From: Oscillatoria sp. Prado101
GTDB taxonomy: Bacteria > Cyanobacteriota > Cyanobacteriia > Cyanobacteriales > Oscillatoriaceae
Direction: 5' to 3'
DNA length: 7,875 bases
NCBI GenBank assembly: GCA_025454445.1
Contig: JALOOK010000200.1
Span: 1-7,875 of the forward strand
How positions within the stretch are numbered: position 1 is the first letter of the stretch; each line of letters starts with the position of its first letter. A program made the position numbers and the translations under genes. Under the pieces are notes generated by a model. The model made no database searches. It worked only from the letters and a program-made list of their open reading frames with translations, and was not told the origin of the DNA. Shown here piece after piece: positions 1-5,143 of the stretch.

Positions 1-427
1 ATCGCGCATTACCTGACTCGCAATTATCGTTTGATTTTCTTACCTACCTCCCTTGACTTCCGACATGGTTGCCTTTGGCGTTGCGAAAAATCAAATCTAA
101 AACGGCGAGAGCGATGCTGACTGCCGGCGCACTATCGGTTCAAGATCACCTTAAAGCATGAGGCTGAACTAACAGGAACCACCGTTTTGGATGCGACTGA
201 AGAATACACCTGCAAGACTTGCACTCGCGCTCGGCCATGTCCACACCCGCTTAGGTGCTTCCAAAGTTTTCCACTGTCCCAAGTGCTGGTTTACGCACTT
301 CGAGGGACTGGAACGGCGATGCATGGGATTCTCCTGAAAGCTTTGCGGGATAGCGCCTAAGCACGTCTTTGATGGCGATAGTGCTATCGTTGCATTGTCC
401 GGGGATGCCGGGAACAATGTCGCGTAA
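1..427 (+). pseudogene. Decayed IS605 OrfB/TnpB-family gene, 3' part, frameshifted
   Basis: No single frame is open, but joining frames gives a recognisable C-terminal half of an IS200/IS605-type OrfB (TnpB), an RNA-guided RuvC-like nuclease of transposons. Pieces in order: IAHYLTRNYRLIFLPT (1-48), DMVAFGVAKNQI (about 63-98), KSKTARAMLT (about 96-125), HYRFKITLKHEAELTGTTVL (131-190), EEYTCKTCTR (199-228), LGHVHTRLGASKVFHCPKC (230-286), RDWNG (303-317), GILLKALRDSA (about 325-357), then DGDSAIVALSGDAGNNVA before TAA at 425-427. The family zinc ribbon (TSKTCxxCG...CPxC) and the RuvC-III Asp (RDWNG) can be seen, but the first Cys pair is interrupted by a frameshift. The RuvC-II Glu expected after LPTF is also lost, and at least five frame changes are needed. 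It must be non-functional. The 5' part lies outside the window and no tnpA is visible. The family call rests on remembered motifs; the reading as a broken gene is firm. Confidence 0.72.
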
Positions 428-480
428 ATGTATCAGCATCCGGATGCCGTCACCGCTCAAATCCTCACCCTGATTGAGCG

Positions 481-1524
481 TCACCGGTAAAGCTGCATGA
501 CGCCGGTGATGGCCAGCCTGGACTGTCCGCCCAGGGTGAGCGGGGAGATGTGACCCCGGTTCAGGTGATCGGCGGCGGCGCAGGCGATCATGGCGGCGTT
601 GTCGGTGCAGAATTTTAGGGGCGGAAACAGCACCCGCAGATTGTGATCGGCGGCGGCGGCTTGCAGGTGCTTTCGCAGTCCGCTGTTGGCGGCGACTCCA
701 CCGCCGACGGCTATGGTGTCCAGACCTAAGTCTAGGGCGCAGGCAATGGCCCGTCGGGTCAGGGAGCGGGCCACGGTTTCCTGAAAGCTGGCGGCGATGT
801 CGCTGACCGGCAGATTTTCCCTCTCTTGCTGCAGCTTTTGCACCAGTCTCAGCACTGCTGTTTTTAAGCCGCTAAAACTGGAGTCGTAGGGGTGATAGCC
901 GCCTCGGGCCGGGAGGGAAATGTTGCCTTCGGGCAGGGGAAAGGCTTGGGGATTGCCGCTTTTGGCCAGCCGGTCAATGGCCGGCCCACCCGGATAGCCC
1001 AGCTGCAGCAACCGGGCGACTTTATCGAAGGCTTCGCCGGCGGCGTCATCGCGGGTTTGGCCGAGGGTTTCGTAGATACCGCAATCTTTGACATGGATCA
1101 AGCTGGTGTGGCCGCCTGAAACGAGCAGGCAGAGAAAGGGCGGCTGTAAAGAAGGCTCGCTGAGGTAGGTGGCGTAAATGTGACCTTCTAGGTGATGGAC
1201 GCCCAAAAAGGGTTTGTTGCGGACAGTGGCCAGGGTTTTGGCGGCGGTTAGCCCGACTAACAGGGCACCCACAAGACCGGGGGCGCAGGTGGCGGCGACG
1301 CCATCAATGTCGGCCCAGCTGAGGTGGGAGTCTTGCAGGGCTCGGGCAATGGCGTCATTGACGGTTTCCACGTGCTGGCGCGAGGCCACCTCCGGGACAA
1401 CGCCGCCGTACTGCCGGTGTGTTGCAATTTGTGAAGCAATGACGCTGGAGAGAGCTTCACGATTCTTAACAATTGCGGCGGCAGTTTCGTCACAACTTGT
1501 TTCAATTGCTAAAACCGTTGCCAT
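481..1524 (-). CDS. tsaD: tRNA N6-adenosine threonylcarbamoyltransferase TsaD
   Basis: TsaD (Gcp/YgjD/Kae1 family) is the cytoplasmic catalytic subunit that, with TsaB and TsaE, transfers the threonylcarbamoyl group from TC-AMP to A37 of ANN-decoding tRNAs, giving t6A. The 347-residue product has the usual bacterial length. Visible motifs: an ASKHA N-terminus (VLAIETSCDETAAA, 4-17), the metal-binding HHLEGH with His111 and His115, VSGGHT (135-140), the DDAAGEAFDKVAR stretch (159-171), GGGVAANS (274-281) and CTDNAAMIA (306-314), whose Asp308 is the third metal ligand by family analogy. All catalytic residues appear intact. The ATG at 1524 is right for the family; no clear Shine-Dalgarno precedes it. 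It is divergent from psaF (163 bp between starts), and its 3' end faces the broken tnpB remnant 53 bp away. Confidence 0.97.
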   Translation of the reverse strand: MATVLAIETSCDETAAAIVKNREALSSVIASQIATHRQYGGVVPEVASRQHVETVNDAIARALQDSHLSWADIDGVAATCAPGLVGALLVGLTAAKTLATVRNKPFLGVHHLEGHIYATYLSEPSLQPPFLCLLVSGGHTSLIHVKDCGIYETLGQTRDDAAGEAFDKVARLLQLGYPGGPAIDRLAKSGNPQAFPLPEGNISLPARGGYHPYDSSFSGLKTAVLRLVQKLQQERENLPVSDIAASFQETVARSLTRRAIACALDLGLDTIAVGGGVAANSGLRKHLQAAAADHNLRVLFPPLKFCTDNAAMIACAAADHLNRGHISPLTLGGQSRLAITGVMQLYR

Positions 1525-1570
1525 TGGCTGGTAATGTTTTGAAATAGGTACTTGTAGTAGCTTAAACTTT

Positions 1571-1596
1571 CCTGAGAAACCTCAGGGTAGTATCAT
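1571..1596 (+). promoter_or_regulatory. Dyad and -10-like box in the tsaD/psaF divergent region
   Basis: CCTGAG (1571-1576) and CTCAGG (1581-1586) form a perfect 6-bp inverted repeat around AAAC. Five bases later is TATCAT (1591-1596), a plausible -10 box for psaF; the -35 position (1568-1573, TTTCCT) is poor. The dyad would sit in the promoter spacer, as expected for an operator or an activator site replacing a -35 box. What is seen is the symmetry and spacing; promoter function is inferred. Confidence 0.35.
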
Positions 1597-1656
1597 TGTT
1601 TTCATGTCAGCGCCAACCGGCCTGCACAAGTAACCTCAGCGGGTTGTCCACAAAAA

Positions 1657-1674
1657 TTTACATTTTGTAACAAA
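1657..1674 (+). promoter_or_regulatory. HLR1-like element (RpaB site) upstream of psaF
   Basis: TTTACATT-TT-GTAACAAA matches the cyanobacterial HLR1 consensus (G/T)TTACA(T/A)(T/A)-NN-(G/T)TTACA(T/A)(T/A) at all but one fixed position (A for T in the second half). RpaB is known to bind HLR1 sites at Photosystem I gene promoters and tie them to light intensity. Here the site ends 13 nt before the psaF ATG and abuts the AAGGAAA ribosome binding site (1674-1680), which is unusually close. The core TTACA-TTT-TGTAA (1658-1670) is also a perfect dyad, so another regulator is possible. Confidence 0.42.
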
Positions 1675-1687
1675 AGGAAAAACTTGG

Positions 1688-2182
1688 ATGCGACGATTGT
1701 TGGGTCTGATTCTGGCCATTAGTGTTTGGATCTGTGCTGTCCCAGCCGCCTCGGCAGATGTGGCGGGCCTTGTCCCGTGCAGCGAATCGCCCGCTTTCCA
1801 GCAACGGGCTGAATACGCTCGCAATACCACCGCTGACCCCGAATCAGGGAAAAAGCGATTTGAGCGCTACTCCCAGGCCCTGTGCGGTCCTGAGGGGCTG
1901 CCCCACCTGATTGCTGATGGCCGCTGGAGCCATGCGGGAGACTTTATTATTCCTGGCATTTTGTTTCTGTACATTGCTGGCTGGATCGGCTGGGTCGGTC
2001 GGGCCTATCTGATCGATGTCCGCAAGGGCGAGAACCCGGAAGAGAAAGAAATCATCATCGATGTGCCCAAGGCGGTTGGGTTGATGCTCACCGGCTTTAC
2101 TTGGCCACTAGCTGCAGTCAAAGAAGCCCTCAGCGGCGAACTGTATGCCAAAGACGATGAAATCACAGTGTCCCCACGCTAG
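1688..2182 (+). CDS. psaF: Photosystem I reaction center subunit III (PsaF)
   Basis: PsaF is the thylakoid subunit at the lumenal donor side of PSI, near where plastocyanin or cytochrome c6 docks. The 164-residue precursor matches cyanobacterial PsaF in length and sequence. It has a signal peptide (1-23, hydrophobic core LLGLILAISVWICAV, cleavage after ASA), two lumenal cysteines (Cys31, Cys66, the latter in ALCGPEG), the GDFIIPGILFLYIAGWIGWVGRAYLI transmembrane region (about 85-110), and a second hydrophobic stretch (about 129-147, TGFTWPLAAV) thought to be re-entrant. It ends in the typical SPR. The Lys-rich docking extension of algal and plant PsaF is absent, as in other cyanobacteria. The ATG is set by the AAGGAAA Shine-Dalgarno (1674-1680) and by the signal peptide. 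psaJ follows after 40 bp, so the two are probably one operon. An HLR1-like site just upstream suggests light control. Confidence 0.98.
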   Translation: MRRLLGLILAISVWICAVPAASADVAGLVPCSESPAFQQRAEYARNTTADPESGKKRFERYSQALCGPEGLPHLIADGRWSHAGDFIIPGILFLYIAGWIGWVGRAYLIDVRKGENPEEKEIIIDVPKAVGLMLTGFTWPLAAVKEALSGELYAKDDEITVSPR

Positions 2183-2222
2183 TCCATTTTGAGTTGCTAA
2201 CCGTTTTTAGGAGAATCCCCCC

Positions 2223-2351
2223 ATGAAAGACTTGCAGCGCTTTCTTTCCTCTGCGCCGGTGCTGGCTGCAGTTTGGCTGAGCTTCACAGCTGGGCTTTTG
2301 ATTGAAATTAACCGCTTTTACCCCGACCTTCTTTTCCACCCCATGCAGTAA
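2223..2351 (+). CDS. psaJ: Photosystem I reaction center subunit IX (PsaJ)
   Basis: This 42-residue ORF is read directly from the sequence. PsaJ is a one-helix thylakoid membrane subunit that packs against PsaF and helps hold it and nearby chlorophylls in PSI. The product begins MKDLQRFLSSAPV, has one membrane helix (about 12-28, VLAAVWLSFTAGLLIEI) and carries the family C-terminal signature NRFYPDLLFHP (30-40), followed by MQ before TAA. The length agrees with the usual 40-44 residues. A strong Shine-Dalgarno, TAGGAGA (2208-2214), lies 8 nt before the ATG. It sits 40 bp after psaF on the same strand with no terminator between, so co-transcription is likely. No U-tailed terminator is seen after it; the 533-bp gap to psaL starts here. 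Confidence 0.97.
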   Translation: MKDLQRFLSSAPVLAAVWLSFTAGLLIEINRFYPDLLFHPMQ

Positions 2352-2395
2352 AGGGCTGCCAGCAGCAATCAAGAGAGCGTGCCGCTTAGCCAAAG

Positions 2396-2406
2396 TATGC
2401 TATAAT
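2396..2406 (+). promoter_or_regulatory. Extended -10 promoter in the psaJ-psaL gap
   Basis: TATGCTATAAT contains a perfect TATAAT (2401-2406) preceded by an extended -10 TGn (TATGC). The -35 position is weak, which is tolerable for an extended -10 promoter. A transcript would start near 2413, at the base of the first hairpin of the structured region, and would precede the psaL ATG by about 470 nt. Start-site mapping would settle it. Confidence 0.5.
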
Positions 2407-2412
2407 TTGCTA

Positions 2413-2748
2413 TTGGCAGCCGGCACTAGCCGGAGAACTAAAGGCTGACGGTTGCCTCCCGCAATAGGTAGCCATCTTAACCTGAAAACCATGATGTGGG
2501 TGGACTTTCCTGAGTTTAGATACCCGTTGCTTTAACTTTATAAAATGGTAAATGGGATCTAGATTGCTCTCAGGCATGGTGCGCGTAGGATATTCCTGCG
2601 GGCATTGGTTGATACGAATCATTTGTCAGGTGCTGGCGGTTTTTGACCGCAGGCTGATCGCCAGTAACGAACTCTGAAACTCGCGGTCGTGAGGCGCAGT
2701 CGCGTGCGGTGGGGTCAGTGCCCCATCGTCACCGTAGGCCACCCACGG
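2413..2748 (+). ncRNA. Candidate structured RNA or long psaL leader
   Basis: Starting next to the extended -10 box there is a dense run of self-complementary segments. CCGGC/GCCGG around ACTA (2420-2433) lies within an outer GGCAG/TTGCC pairing (2415-2419 with 2452-2456). TGC-CGTAGGA pairs with TCCTGCG-GCA (2580-2604, one G-U and one G-G mismatch). GCGGT/ACCGC (2636-2650) lies within a CTG/CAG closure (2633-2664). CGGTGGGG/CCCCATCG is an 8-bp stem with one G-U (2707-2728), and CCGT/ACGG pairs at 2732-2748. GGTTGCC (2450-2456) could instead pair with GGTAGCC (2467-2473), a switch-like alternative. The sequence does not match tmRNA, RNase P RNA, SRP RNA, or riboswitch cores I can recall. A 6S-like RNA cannot be excluded. 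The right end is arbitrary, as no U-tailed terminator is seen. Confidence 0.3.
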
Positions 2749-2884
2749 CTCGCGGGTTTCATAATTAGAGAAGCTGGGCGGGCGGGGGAAAGATTAAGAT
2801 TTATGAATTTCTCAGAAAGGCTGCCTGTAAAAGCGGTTTTTAGCTTAAAATATTGCAACGACCTTATATAAATACGAACAAAGC

Positions 2885-3391
2885 ATGTCAGCAACAACCG
2901 AAACCAAGAATCGAGAAGTTGTCTCCGCCGCAGGCGACCCGCAAATTGGCAATTTGGCGACGCCGGTGAGCGCTTCTGATTTCACCAAGACTTTCATTAA
3001 CAATCTGCCGGCTTACCGGAAAGGGCTGTCTCCGATTCGTCGCGGTTTAGAAGTCGGGATGGCGCACGGCTATTTGCTGTTTGGCCCGTTTGCCTGCACG
3101 AGCCAATTCCGCAACGCTCCGTTTGCGGATGTGGTGGGATTGGTTGAAGCAGTAATCTTAGTGGTGATTTTGACCCTTTGCCTGTCGCTGTACGGGAGTG
3201 TGGGCGTGCAAAAGCCGGTGGCGACGATTACGACGCCCAATCCTCCGGAAGCTTTGGGCACAGATGAAGGCTGGAGCGAATTTTCCGGCGGTTTTCTCGT
3301 CGGTGGAATTGGCGGTGCGGCTTTCGCTTATATCCTCTATGTGATTTTCCAGTCGGGAGTGTTTCAAACTTTCGGCAATCTAGTGGGCTAA
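2885..3391 (+). CDS. psaL: Photosystem I reaction center subunit XI (PsaL), tetramer-type
   Basis: PsaL is the thylakoid subunit at the centre of cyanobacterial PSI oligomers. The 168-residue product carries the family core FINNLPAYRKGLSPIRRGLEVGMAHGY (about 37-63), including the putative chlorophyll ligands Glu56 and His61. Membrane helices lie near 53-70, 82-104 and 131-155 (FLVGGIGGAAFAYIL). The loop between helices 2 and 3 holds TTPNPPEA (116-123), close to the TVPNPPDA I recall from Anabaena PsaL and longer than the Synechocystis loop. The stretch after GPFA reads CTSQFRNAPF where most family members have a GPLRD/N-like motif. The start fits the Anabaena-like N-terminus (NREVV...GDP..GNL.TPV), though no good Shine-Dalgarno is visible. 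It lies downstream of psaF-psaJ on the same strand but across a 533-bp gap, so it probably has its own promoter. Confidence 0.97.
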   Translation: MSATTETKNREVVSAAGDPQIGNLATPVSASDFTKTFINNLPAYRKGLSPIRRGLEVGMAHGYLLFGPFACTSQFRNAPFADVVGLVEAVILVVILTLCLSLYGSVGVQKPVATITTPNPPEALGTDEGWSEFSGGFLVGGIGGAAFAYILYVIFQSGVFQTFGNLVG

Positions 3392-3438
3392 GTGCCTTGT
3401 GGGTGGCGGGGGAAGCATTTCATTTGTGATCAAATTAT

Positions 3439-3480
3439 CCCCCTCACCCCTCGCACCCAACGCCTATAAGGGAGAGGGGG
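3439..3480. repeat. C-rich/G-rich hairpin repeat after psaL
   Basis: CCCCCTC (3439-3445) pairs with GAGGGGG (3474-3480), and CCCT (3448-3451) pairs with AGGG (3469-3472), giving a long hairpin. It is followed by GAAAAAT rather than a U-run, so it is a poor intrinsic terminator. It resembles the CCCCTCACCCC-type dispersed repeats common between cyanobacterial genes. It could still halt RNA polymerase between convergent psaL and gmk. Confidence 0.6.
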
Positions 3481-3530
3481 GAAAAATCAATAATTTCCCC
3501 GTCTCCCGACTCGGTATCGGGGGCTTATGC

Positions 3531-3566
3531 GCCCCTTAAGGGGCCGAATATTGGGCTAAAGCCCAA
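3531..3566. repeat. Adjacent palindromes of dispersed-repeat type
   Basis: GCCCCTTAAGGGGC (3531-3544) is a perfect 14-bp palindrome. TTGGGC-TAAA-GCCCAA (3551-3566) is a perfect hairpin followed by CTAC, a form that recurs between genes in many cyanobacteria. A further perfect palindrome, CCCAATTGGG, lies at 3611-3620, just before the gmk stop. These fill the psaL-gmk convergent gap, where no gene is seen. Confidence 0.65.
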
Positions 3567-3628
3567 CTACAAACATTTTCAAGGCAGAGCCTGGGAACGA
3601 TATCCTAATCCCCAATTGGGAGCAATAT

Positions 3629-4192
3629 TCAGCAATTCACCGGCGCAAATACCGCCGCTTCAATCTCCTGTAACGCCTTTTCCAAATTGTCATTAACAAT
3701 CTGGAAGTCAAACTCACCGGCGGCGGCAATTTCTTCTTTAGCGCGTTGCAGTCGGAGCGCCATCGATTCTTCCGAATCCTTACCCCGCTCGCGCATGCGG
3801 GTTTCTAACGCATCCATTGATGGCGGGAGGAGAAAGATTTGCAGAGCTTGTGGAAACGACCGGCGAATTTGCCGCGCCCCTTCCAGTTCAATTTCCAGCA
3901 CCACCCACTCGCCTTCCTGCAGGTGAGTTTCCACCTGACGGCGCAGCGTTCCGTAGTAATTGCCGGCAAACTCAGCCCACTCCAGCAGTTCGCCGGTGGC
4001 GACCATTTGCTCAAACTGGTGCCGGTCAATAAAATAATAGTGTCTGCCGTTAATCTCACCGGCACGGGGGGAGCGCGTCGTCACGGATACGGAGAGATAC
4101 AGTTCAGGATGACGCCGCCGCAGCGCTCGCAACAAGGTTCCCTTACCCACGCCACTAGGCCCAGTCAGTACAATCAGTTTGCCGGTTTTCAT
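3629..4192 (-). CDS. gmk: Guanylate kinase
   Basis: Gmk is the cytoplasmic enzyme that phosphorylates GMP (and dGMP) to GDP with ATP, needed for GTP, dGTP and (p)ppGpp pools. The 187-residue product is of normal length. It has the P-loop GPSGVGKGT (11-19), the GMP-binding segment SVTTRSPRAGE (36-46) followed by HYYFI (51-55), EWAEFAGNYYG (71-81), the LEIELEGARQIR segment (99-110, usually LEIDVQGA), the lid RERGKDS (134-140), and RLQRAKEE (147-154). All key residues are present. The ATG at 4192 fits the family N-terminus. The only strong Shine-Dalgarno-like sequence, GAGAGGAGG on the coding strand (4222-4214), lies about 21 nt upstream, too far for normal use, and no in-frame start codon is nearer to it. 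remA lies upstream on the same strand across 377 bp of repeat-filled DNA. Confidence 0.97.
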   Translation of the reverse strand: MKTGKLIVLTGPSGVGKGTLLRALRRRHPELYLSVSVTTRSPRAGEINGRHYYFIDRHQFEQMVATGELLEWAEFAGNYYGTLRRQVETHLQEGEWVVLEIELEGARQIRRSFPQALQIFLLPPSMDALETRMRERGKDSEESMALRLQRAKEEIAAAGEFDFQIVNDNLEKALQEIEAAVFAPVNC

Positions 4193-4299
4193 GCCCGCTA
4201 TCCGCTGAAATTTCCTCCTCTCATCTTCTCAGGGACAGGGCGTCTGAAGCAACTGGAGCCGGCGGGATAAGGGCTTAGAGGTGATTTATAAAGTAAATA

Positions 4300-4407
4300 T
4301 TATAGCAATGGACAGTCAGTTAAGGACAGGGCATCTCACTTGCTAGTAGGGATAGGGACAGGCGTCTCGCCTGTCCTACGTCCTAACCTAACTGGCTACT
4401 GCTATAA
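4300..4407. repeat. MITE-like element with terminal inverted repeats
   Basis: TTATAGCA (4300-4307) and TGCTATAA (4400-4407) are perfect 8-bp terminal inverted repeats. Inside them similarity continues imperfectly (CAGTTAAGGAC on the left against AGTTAGGTTAGGAC from the right, read in reverse). The interior carries a perfect hairpin, GGACAGGCG (4356-4364) with CGCCTGTCC (4368-4376) around TCT, a sequence type that recurs in cyanobacterial genomes. At 108 bp with no ORF it fits a non-autonomous mobile element. A TA target duplication is possible but cannot be separated from the repeat ends. It lies between remA and gmk. Confidence 0.55.
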
Positions 4408-4444
4408 AGGCCATTCGCGTCCAGTCGGGAAACGATCCCCCCCT

Positions 4445-4541
4445 ACCCCCCCTTAAAAAGGGGGGGTAATCTCAGAGCCTACCCTGGTAGGCGGTTGCCG
4501 CACGGAGACTGCCCGTTTTCCCTGGGGCTGAAATCCGGGCA
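4445..4541. repeat. Three hairpin repeats downstream of remA
   Basis: First, ACCCCCCC (4445-4452) pairs with GGGGGGGT (4460-4467) around TTAAAAA. Second, GCCTACC (4477-4483) pairs with GGTAGGC (4486-4492), almost a full palindrome. Third, TGCCCG (4510-4515) pairs with CGGGCA (4536-4541) across 20 nt. All lie between the remA stop and gmk. None has a U-run on the minus strand, so they are at best weak terminators of remA. The rest of the 377-bp gap (4193-4569) holds the MITE-like element and no gene. Confidence 0.55.
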
Positions 4542-4569
4542 TCCCAAATCCTTGCATCCAAAATTGCTA

Positions 4570-4839
4570 TTAACCGGCTATTTGGCCGTCTTTATTATTC
4601 ACGAAGCGATGGGCCACCGTTTCCGGCTGGATCGCCGAAAGGATGACGTGGCTAGAATCGGTAATGATCACCGCCCGCGTCCTGCGCCCGTAGGTGGCGT
4701 CAATTAGCTGCCCTCGCTCCTTGGCGTCGCTGACGATCCGCTTGATGGGAGCAGACTCTGGACTGACAATGGCCACGACTCGGTTGGCAGACACGATGTT
4801 GCCAAAACCGATATTGATCAGCTGAATTTGACTGTCCAT
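4570..4839 (-). CDS. remA: RemA/DUF370 family DNA-binding protein
   Basis: The 89-residue product is nearly identical through residues 7-78 to the RemA family (DUF370, UPF0296), including INIGFGNIVSANR, SPESAPIKR, LIDATYGRRTRAVI and HVILSAIQPETVAHR. In Bacillus, RemA is an oligomeric ring-shaped DNA-binding protein that activates extracellular matrix and osmoprotection genes. The arginines tied to DNA binding there correspond by position to Arg20, Arg34, Arg52 and Arg53 here, so DNA binding is likely, but its targets in cyanobacteria are unknown. The C-terminal tail (79-89, VNNKDGQIAG) is polar and not conserved. The ATG at 4839 has a GGTGAG Shine-Dalgarno (4851-4846) 6 nt upstream. It lies upstream of gmk on the same strand, as in Firmicutes, and is divergent from rqcH. 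Confidence 0.93.
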   Translation of the reverse strand: MDSQIQLINIGFGNIVSANRVVAIVSPESAPIKRIVSDAKERGQLIDATYGRRTRAVIITDSSHVILSAIQPETVAHRFVNNKDGQIAG

Positions 4840-4889
4840 GACAAACTCACCGTCTGGGGTTCTGAGGAGCCAACAACAACTCTATTTCA

Positions 4890-4918
4890 ATGATATCCAC
4901 AAAAATCTTGACTCACAA
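4890..4918 (-). promoter_or_regulatory. Candidate sigma70-type promoter of remA
   Basis: On the minus strand, TTGTGA (4918-4913) and TATCAT (4895-4890) are separated by exactly 17 bp, giving recognisable -35 and -10 boxes. Transcription would start near 4883, about 44 nt before the remA ATG. No other good pair was seen in the remA upstream region. Confidence 0.42.
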
Positions 4919-4993
4919 GCCTAAAAAGGGAGAAAATCAGATATTTTAGAATTTTTTCTCTTTTTTTCAGCTTTTTATCCCGAGGACAATCGC

Positions 4994-5064
4994 AGAAACC
5001 GGGTTTCTCAACCAGCAGACAGCAACGCCACAGCCCTCGCACCAGGACTAGAAACCCGGTTTCT
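4994..5064. repeat. Pair of inverted AGAAACC palindromes
   Basis: AGAAACCGGGTTTCT (4994-5008) and AGAAACCCGGTTTCT (5050-5064) are each 7-bp inverted repeats around one base, and each is the exact reverse complement of the other. They are separated by 41 bp. The unit resembles an intergenic repeat common in filamentous cyanobacteria. It fills most of the remA-rqcH divergent gap, where no gene is called; an 82-codon minus-strand ORF across it is judged spurious. Confidence 0.65.
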
Positions 5065-5143
5065 CTCACGGTTGTGCGTAAGTCCAGATCAACTTGCGCC
5101 ACGGATCTGCCAGCATGGAAACAGATCCTATCCACTTGAAGCT

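Larger units (their letters stand above)
2352..2884. other. Long psaJ-psaL intergenic region, no protein gene seen
   Basis: Neither strand has an ORF with a recognisable product, a psaI-like one-helix peptide, or a tRNA. The left 60 bp lead to a strong extended -10 box (2396-2406). From 2415 to 2748 the sequence is rich in stable hairpins (see the ncRNA candidate). The last 120 bp before psaL are AT-rich and hold -10-like boxes (TAAAAT 2846-2851, TATATA near 2865-2870) but no convincing -35 box and no Shine-Dalgarno directly before the psaL ATG. The region probably holds the psaL promoter and leader and perhaps a separate RNA. Confidence 0.7.

Noticed and set aside
251..484. 77- and 82-codon minus-strand ORFs at the left end
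   Set aside because: They run antisense to the frameshifted tnpB remnant, whose plus-strand motifs explain the sequence better.
2413..2664. tRNA, tmRNA, RNase P RNA or SRP RNA in the psaJ-psaL gap
   Set aside because: None of the conserved cores I can recall (tRNA T-loop and CCA end, tmRNA ends, RNase P GAGGAAAGTCC, SRP GGAAGGAAGCA) is present; 6S RNA could not be excluded.
2689..2871. 60-codon ORFs on both strands before psaL, considered as psaI or another small PSI subunit
   Set aside because: Neither has a membrane helix or the conserved PsaI sequence, and the codons cover hairpin-rich sequence.
3839..4270. 143-codon plus-strand ORF over gmk
   Set aside because: It is antisense to an intact guanylate kinase and has no recognisable domain.
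4887..5135. 82-codon minus-strand ORF across the remA-rqcH gap
   Set aside because: It is largely generated by the two inverted AGAAACC palindromes (ETGFLVL and EKPGFCD), overlaps the remA promoter candidate, and resembles no protein.
5072..5143. Upstream TTG start for rqcH
   Set aside because: The added 24 residues do not resemble cyanobacterial NFACT N-termini, the codon sits 7 bp after a repeat, and there is no Shine-Dalgarno.
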